From Solanum dulcamara (Eukaryota > Streptophyta > Magnoliopsida > Solanales > Solanaceae): DNA of 64,000 nt. The notes below the pieces were generated by a model. The model did not search any database and was not told the origin of the DNA. It was given only the letters and a program-made list of their open reading frames with translations. Shown piece by piece: positions 12,301-21,300 of the stretch. Every line of letters starts with the position of its first letter. Within the stretch, counting starts at the first letter, position 1. The position numbers and the translations under genes are program-made. The stretch spans positions 31,617,097 through 31,681,096 of the forward strand of contig NC_077242.1 in the NCBI RefSeq assembly GCF_947179165.1, read 5' to 3'.

Positions 12301-15300
12301 ATTTCGCATTCACAAGTTATTGTTACTGCTTTCGTTTTCGTATTCCCTTTTTTTCTTCAAACTGCTTTACTCAAGCCGAGGGTCTTTGAGAGTCGGCCTT
12401 TCTATCTTTACGAGGTAGGGGTAAGGTTTGTGTATACACCACCCTCCCTAAACTCCACTTGTGAGATTACACTGGATACGTGTTGTTGCATTTCCAGACA
12501 TTTATAGACTAAATTTGCTGCCTAGGTACTGTTTGGCCACCAACAGAGAATGAAGGTTGGAATTTCAATGGGGAAGGCTTGATGAATATTTGGCTACACT
12601 AGAACTTTTTCAAGGTCTGGACAATAACAACCGTCACAAGCTAATTTGGAAGAATCATAATAAGGGGAACTTCACAGCAAAGCCATGTTAGTTCCAGTTC
12701 AATTCTGGTGGGCAGCAAAGGGATCTTTGTCCATGGAAGCAAACCTGAAAAACAAATGCACCTCACAAAGTGGCTTCTTTCACTTGGTTGGCAGTGCGAG
12801 AGGTTTGTTTAATCCAAGAAAACCTCCAAAAAGTAGGATTCCCCTTGTGCCCTAGATTGTTATCGATGTGGAGACAAGACGGAGAGTATCAATCATTTAT
12901 TTTTTGCTTTGTTTACGGACCACCTAGGGCAATTCTTTCTGAATATGGTGAGACTAAAATGGAGCATGTCAGGGTGTACTTATGAGCTACTGAATGTTGG
13001 AGCATCAGAGGCAACAATTCCAATTAAAGGAAATGGTGGAAAACTACTCCGGCTTATGGCGGACAGTGTGGGAATGAAACGATAAGTGTTTTGAAGATCA
13101 AGGAGACTCTATTCAGAAAATCAAGATGAACTGTTTACTTTTGTTTCATTTTTGGTGTAAACACAGTAACTGCCCCTGCTCTACTGGATTTGGTTTAAAA
13201 CCCCTACCATACTCTGATGGTTCAAACCCCTAAACAATTAAAAAGGTAGTACGGTAGAAAGAAATAGACGAATCTTCCTACAGATCCGGATAAAATCTAA
13301 GTTTCACAGACTCGGGAGTGGGCGTCCGATACGGGTGTGGATCTAGAGGTCGGATCCTTCATGATCAAAATTTAAAGATTCGGGGGTATGGGTACATGTA
13401 TGGATATGGGTGCAGAGATTCAGCTAAAAATAATTCAGATATCTAATAATAGAGCTGTAAAAAGTATGCCTAAATTATGGTGGACTATTTGGAAGGAAAG
13501 AATGCACGAATTTTTAGAGCAAGTTTGAAACTGTAATTATTATTAAGTACTGATGCATATTCTTTTCTTTTTTGGGTATAACATGACTATTGCAAACAAT
13601 ATAGAGGCCATGATAGACTTCATGAGTCATTACACATTCAACAGTGATGTTGACCGGTAAATATCATTAAAGCGCTTTCTAGTTGCTGACTTCTTAGTAC
13701 AAATATCTTTTAATGATAAAAAAAACATATGCCTAAAGTATATTTCAACCTACCTTTGGTTTTGATTTCAGAAATCATTGTATCTATCTCAAATTTCTCA
13801 ACTGATTTTGGTCAAAGTACCCAAAATCATTTTACCTGATCCAAAATGTATCCCGCACTCACGTGGTGTCGTCACGAGTGCAACACCAAAAGTGAAGAGT
13901 CTGAGCAACTTACGATAAAATCATAAGACTAAATGGTTTTAATAAATTGTAACTTTTTATCACAACCGCGTGCATATATGTTATAAATCCTTCAACCCAA
14001 TGAGCAAAATGCAACAAAAGAAAAGCAAGGAAAATCCATGGACCAATCCCGTGATCACAACCCCATAGGAACTATGAGATCACCCCCCAAAGGACAACTT
14101 CAGCATGCAGGGGTCACGGACTGACCATAGAACCCTGTGGAACGCATTAGTTGTCCTCTCTCAGGATTAATTTGACCTAACTCTAACAATTAGAATCTAA
14201 AGAATAATATTAACGAAGGAAGCAATAAATAAGAACACTATAATTGGGAAAATTAATTTAGAGAAAAGCTAAGCATAGTCCAAGTTATTAGCTTCATATG
14301 TAACAACTTTGACCTAACTCTAACATTAGCTCCAAGCATGCCACTTAACAATTTAAATGGTCTAAATATACCCCTAGGCAATTAAAAAGGTCCAAACACA
14401 CCCTGAATGTCGCTTCCGGCGTTAGTGCGTGGGACATATTTGCACCCTTTTTATTGTTCAGGGGTATACTACTATACTTGAACCATAAGATAACGGTAGG
14501 GGTATTCTGTTGGTATGTTGTAAATATTTTGTCAGCACCTCCTTGTTGACATTTGCCATTTCTCAAAAAACATCCCTAATCCCAATTTAGTAGGGGCACG
14601 CCGAATGAATTCTCTTCTACCTATTAAAGTCTAGATGATTATTAAATTTTCTAATCTTTGAATCTGTTAAGCTTATCTTATCTGAAAAATTAAAATGTCA
14701 TCAATTTTTTATATTTGTTCCATCTAGATAATCCTTAAATTACGATAGGCTAGGGATCATTGAGAATCTTCACCTTGAAAGATAGCTCAGTATTGTGTAC
14801 ATAGATAACAATAGCAAGGAGAGAAACGAGGAAAAACAAAATGTTGATAAAATGTACAAGATGACAAACCTGTTCAAGTGTATGTTGAGCCAGATCGGTT
14901 GTTGATATCATCACTCCGGCAGCAAAAGAACCCAGCTCAAGACTCAATCCCAGTTTATCACTACACTGAGATGCAATAGTACATTTAATCCACAAGTAGG
15001 CCATTTCTAAGAGATAGTAAGAGGTTAAAAAGTTGAGAGAAACATCCATTTCTATTAAGAGATATGAAAAGGAGACGAACCCAAGCAACAAGCAAGCAGA
15101 AAGCCACAGATGCAAGTTGATACATTTCATTATTCTGCAAAAAGTTCAGTAAATCACAGTCAAATAGAAACAGCTGTGACATAAAGGATGTTTTTATCCA
15201 ATAGATTCAGAGTTACCTGTGAAGATAGGCCTATCATTAGCCTAAGAAACCAAGGTACACAGGTGCGACATAATACTGACAAAATGGTCAAGAATGTGAC

Positions 15301-18300
15301 CAGAACAACCAATCTGTAATGAAAGGAATAGTAGCAGTCAGGGACAAGATTGACATTTAAACTGCTTAATCCAGTCAATAGCATACAAGAATAAAAAGAA
15401 GATCAGGAAATGTGCCCCCCTTTTCTTAATTTATTTATGTATTTATTTATTTGGGGGAGGGGGGATAGAGGTTAAAGTGAAGTTGGAGTTTGTTGTGCTG
15501 CAGTGAAACTAATAAACAGAACTGGACTTTAGATTTATGGAAAGGAAAGACGGAATGTGCCCTGTAATGCATATTTGTGTGTATGAGATATATGTCCCAA
15601 CTACTTGGAGAGACATGCCACCCTGAACCAGAATGACTCACCAGTTGATTTCTATTGGTTTTGCACAAATCCATAAGGTCAGTAAAGTAGTTGGTCTAAG
15701 CTAGTGTGTTTTCACACTTACAGTGAAACTAATAAACAGAACTGAACTTTAGATTTATGGAAAGGAAAGACGGAATGTGCCCTGTAATACATATGTTGTG
15801 TGTATGAGATATATGTCCTAAGTGCTTAGAGAGAGATGCCACACTGAACCAGCATGACACATCAGCTGATTTCAATTGGTTTCGCACAAATCCAAAAGGT
15901 CAGTAAAGTAGTATGGTTTCGCACAAATCCAAAAGGTCAGTAAAGTAGTAGTTGGTCTAAGCTAGTGTGTTTTCACACTTAAGATGTCAAACTAATACGA
16001 AGCAGTGCAGTGCACCTCTCAGCTTTGGACCGTCTTTTTAAACATCTAGGGACTTAACTGGTCAATGCCAAAGTCTACATTGGAACTACTTCAATGAAGG
16101 CTCAGAAATGGTTTGGGAAAAGCTTCAGTTAAGGTCTGGAACTTAGCCTCAGCTGCAATTTGGCAGTCTAATTGGAAGGAAGGAAATGCAAGAATTTGTT
16201 TGAGCAAAAAGAATCTATAATTACAATGAAGTAAATATGCATCTCTTTATTTCTTTTTGGTGCAACATGGATTTAGTTAAAGATGTGGAAACTATGATTT
16301 TTTGAGCTTATTATACAACCTGTGATTCAGCTATACTGAAAGACTATGATTTTTTAACATATTATACAAGTTGCAATGCAGATATATGATACAGACCTCC
16401 CAGCATATTTGTTGCTGGAAATAAATAAATCTACCTTTTACTGATAAAAAAGAAAGTGTCAAAAAAGGTAAAAGTTTAAGATCAACTTGAAAGCAATTTG
16501 CTTGGCATCATAATTTCCAGATAAACCACCCTCTATATCATAATCTCACCCCCAAGAAAAGACAAAATTCAAACAGCATTTGGCATTATGGAGACACAAA
16601 AAAAATATTTAATGCATTGTAACAACATAGTTGTTTCACATAGATTTGAGTCTATATTCCAAATTCAAAAATCATTCAATAATCACTGCTTACAATTTCG
16701 CCATGGAAAACATTCCTTGAAGTGCACCAGAAGTACCGCCTAGAATAGGAAGCAGAGCAAATAGCAAACCAACCGTGCAATCCTGGAAGCCACAGACAAC
16801 TCAAAAGTATAATCGGGGAAGGACTCTTGAGAAGAAGATAAGATAATTCTGATGAATAGAATTTCTTTTTTGGTATAACATATCCATGTGAAAGATAGCG
16901 CAGAACCAATATTTTGTCAAAGACATAGCTATATTCACAAAAGAGAAGGACAGCTGGGACAGACCTGCAGAATAAGAGTTCCAATGGTGACTTGCCCATA
17001 GAGGGTGTTAACACTATTTCTTTCCATCAAAAATTTCAACACCTGTTATTCATAAAAAGATCTTCAATACATTTATAAGAAGCTTTGCTAATTAAAGCAT
17101 AATGTGCATTTACAACATTTCAGTCCATAACATCCAATTAGGGGAGATTCAACATTCAAAATGCATTCCCTTCCTCTGTTTTCCAATTTTCCCTGTAGTA
17201 ATTAGCAAGTTATGACAGCAAATGTGTCGTGAGAGAAAATCTGTAGCAGTTCAGCGAATCCCGAAACAATTTTGCAGTTACTCTATCAAATTTCTTGGTT
17301 CTTTACAACATCAAATCATATCTCTTAGCAGCTAAGTTCAGCACAAAACTGATACAGGCAGAAACAAAATGTCTATGCATCATGCATTTTATGATAATAT
17401 GCAAATTGAAGTGAAAACCACTCGGCATTTTAGTATAATATACTTTCTTCTATCAGTACCTCTATCTACAATACACCACTTTTCAGATTATTCAGAAAAC
17501 CTTTCCTATAATGGCGAGGTTACTTCCTGTCTTCCAGCACTCAATAAAGGTCCTAACATTTTGTAAAAGTAACTGATATAGGGTATTGAACCCAAATAGA
17601 AAGTGATTCATGCATGCTTGGTAGACATTTTTATTCTCCTTTCCTTACTTATACCTTTGTAAATTTAAATATCAACTGAATTTTTTTCCATTTCCTCTAG
17701 GAACAGGAAACTTCCATTATTTGGGAGAGCTATTCTCAGTTCTCACCCCTGACATGAAATTGAATAAAAGCTCATGACAAAATACTTGATGGTACAATGA
17801 ATTAAATTGGAAAGATAAATTCAAAAACGACATCAACTTGCCACTGCTGTCGAAGACATTGATAAGAAAACGCCGACAAAAACACCTTCACATGCTTCCC
17901 CACCGCATAACTGCAAGTATAATTGGTTCATGCTTATGAGTGAGTTGAATGAACTATATAATAGAGATGCGCAATTTTGCAAACTTGGAGTTGCAAACAT
18001 TTAGACCAATATTTCATAAATGCAAATTCTCAGAGAGCTGAACCACATGACGAAACAGTAGTTCCAAAAAAAGGTGATAATAGAAATTGCATACCGAGGC
18101 TGTTATACCAGACAAACACATGAAGAGAAATATTTGGAGTAACCCTCCTAGCACAGCAACAGCTCGAACAATGCGAAGCTGCAGTTACAAATTAAAAATG
18201 CATTTCTACTTTCACTCGAGATAAAGTACACAATTGTCTTAATTTAGAAAATCAAAAGCAAACCTTCGCCGTGGAGAACTCCAAACCCAATGCAAATAGA

Positions 18301-21300
18301 AGAAAAATAACGCCAAACTGAGCAACTGTTTCCACCTGAATGATGTAACCACTGGAAATTAGGAAACAGGAACATAGAAAACCTAAGTAGAATCAGACAG
18401 TCACCATGTCTCAAATTCTAGCGACTTTGTAGGATTGTTTTGCATTACCTACTTTTCCTTCCCTAGTTGTGAGAAAACTAGCACTACCACAAGATATGTA
18501 ATTATCTAATGACCTAACCCCAATCAGATTCTCTAGAAGTAGACACCATGTGCACCGTCAGAAGCTAGGATTCTGGCTAGCCAGTAACTTGACGCGTTGG
18601 CGCATGAGGTACTTTACAGCATCTCCATGGCAGGCTCTTCTGAGGTGGTTGCTTGTCTCTTCCAACTCTACCCATAGGGATTTTGTAGGATAGCAATCGG
18701 TGGAACAGTGTTTTATCGGTGTTACAGTTGACTTCTCTACCTTTCTTCACCGTTTCGTCCATTTCCTTGTCTTGTGTGTTACTAGTCGACCTTTTTTGCA
18801 GAATCTCTCTTCAATCTAACCATGTCTTTTAGATTTGATTTTTTTTTACGACCGTGGTATCCGAAGCAGCTTTCGCGCAGCTCAACTAATTCCACAAGAT
18901 AACTGTCACCTCCTACCAGCCACAGTACTATGTATCTCTGTCCACCAAGGCTAGGACAGATCGGAAGAATCACTTAGTGTTTTTGTCTCCACTGAGTTTT
19001 GAATCTGAGACCTCAGAGTTCTCAACCACTTCATTGAGCACTAGGCCACACCTATGGGAGCTAGATTTGATGTTTTTGGGCAGGCATAAAGCTTATATTT
19101 CTAATTCCCATGCTTTTTGTTCAAAAAAAAAATCAAGTCACATGACTACTTCATAACCATTAATGGGAAGTTCATACTATTTAGCTCAAGCATCCTTGGT
19201 TGAGTTGCAGTGCAAAGGTCAAGGTATCCGCGATCACTTAACTAAAAAGGCTCGAGCAAGTTGGGAGAAGGCTTGCATTCAATTATGTAATATCATGTGG
19301 CAGACTATAGAATCCTAGTGAATGTGTGTGTTTCGTCCCAGACATGTGATTCATCTGGGAAAAAGGCTCGTTCTTTATACACTAATGACATATCTCACTT
19401 TTATGATGTGATTACTCAAATGACTAAATTAAGGAGTTGAATATAGACGTTTGTTCGTGACAGGTACAGGCAATCAGGAAGGAATTTGAGAAGTTGAGAA
19501 GGGAGGCCAACTTCTAAGGTGATGCCATCCCTAATATTTGAAGAATAAATGAACTAGACAATTTAAATATACATTCACTAGTCATGGAGGTCCTTCGCAA
19601 GGGAAAGAGTTGGTGTCTCTTAAAATAGTTCAAACATAAAGCATATGGGGTTGACTCTAATGGGTTATCCATGACCTTATATCGAAGGTGTTGGGGAGTT
19701 GTTAAACCTCCATCAATTTGAAAGCATAGAAAAATCTTCAATGCCTCAGGCATTGCCTGCATCTCTAGAGAAGGCACATAAGCTACGTGGAAGTTTCTAC
19801 TATATTGTTGTTCAGTTGCTCACTATGGTCATGGGCAAGCAGACAACAACCACACAGCTAAAAGTTACACAAGGAGGCAGAATATTAATGCAAGAAAGAT
19901 TGCAAATGGGTGTTTCTTCAATGTCTATGAAAACACTTGATCATGCCAATGGGAAGTGCTGGCATTTGCTGATTATAGTAGTACTAGTTTTTGTTGATTG
20001 ATAACATCTTGGTTACTTAATGAATAAAAAGTATTTTACATGATAACACTATCTATGTAAGTTACTTTAATGAATCAGAAAAACAACATACCTGCACCAT
20101 TTCGCTGACAAAGTTAAAACCCCCAGGTCCAATAACAGATCCTGCTAGCAAATATCCTGTGAAAACCTGAAAGATATTAACAGGATAGGACTTACTTGTT
20201 TCTGGCAGGTAATGCATAAATTAAAATGTGTAAAAGCAGCCAAGTAAATATTTTCAGCATCTAAGTTAGCACAAGTGCAGAAGAAAAGGAAAGAGGCTGT
20301 CTAATTAGCAGTAGAAACATGCAAAGGATGAGTTATCACACCGGTTGTCCAGCACAAGCAAAGGCAATCCCACCGCAAGTTGCAGAAACAATGACAACAA
20401 CGAGATCTGATATTAATCTGCCCATTGATTTAGGATAAAATCAGATCACTTAATAATATAGCTCCTCTTAACATAATAGTCTTCCTTTTTCACTTAGTTC
20501 AAAATGACCAGAAAAGGACAAAGTTATAGCTAACCTTAAGTCTAGCTGCAGCACTGGAAACTTCGACTTGCGATTAGACATGATAAAGACATTATCCTGA
20601 TGGAGGAGCAGGAGGGAAGCTACCAGTTAGTAAATCGTGGTCAGGAATCCATAATCATCTCTCAATACTACCAATGCTCCTGTGCAGCCTATTACAAGAC
20701 CCAATTCATTCTAGATGCAATAGATACCTTTCGATCTATCAAGGTAGGTGTATCTTCAGCTCCATTGTCATTCTCCAAGTGGAAAACATCATGCAACTGG
20801 AATGACCTAATATAAACCAGTAATCCCAACAATTTTCAGTCTTTTCAGTTTCAATAACATGGAGACCATTGAAAGTAGCATAGCATGTACCAAATATTAG
20901 ATTAAACTTACTTTTCCTCCTTTGTCTCATTCTTCTTGGGCTTGACCCTTGCAACAGTTTCCAAAACTGCCTGAGAAATGAAACATTTCATGAAATGTTT
21001 ATTTGCACTAAATATTTCTTCCGTTCACTTTTACTTGTCCACTATTCTAAAAATACATTTTCACTTTTACTTGTCACTTTTAACGTATCAAGAAAAGACA
21101 ATTATTATTTTTCCTATTTTACCCTCAACATTAATTATGTATTCCCCAAATCATTTCCAGAACCTAATATCAATTAATATGTGTAATATGGGTATTGTGG
21201 TAAAATGCTCATATTAATCATGGTTCCTTAAGGGGCGTGCAAAATTCAAGGTGGACAAGTAACAGTGAACGGAGGCAGTACATCGGATTTGGAATCAGGT

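Noticed and set aside
20600..20815. Plus-strand 71-codon frame
   Set aside because: It is antisense to KEA exon 4, which has clear splice sites and conserved protein.
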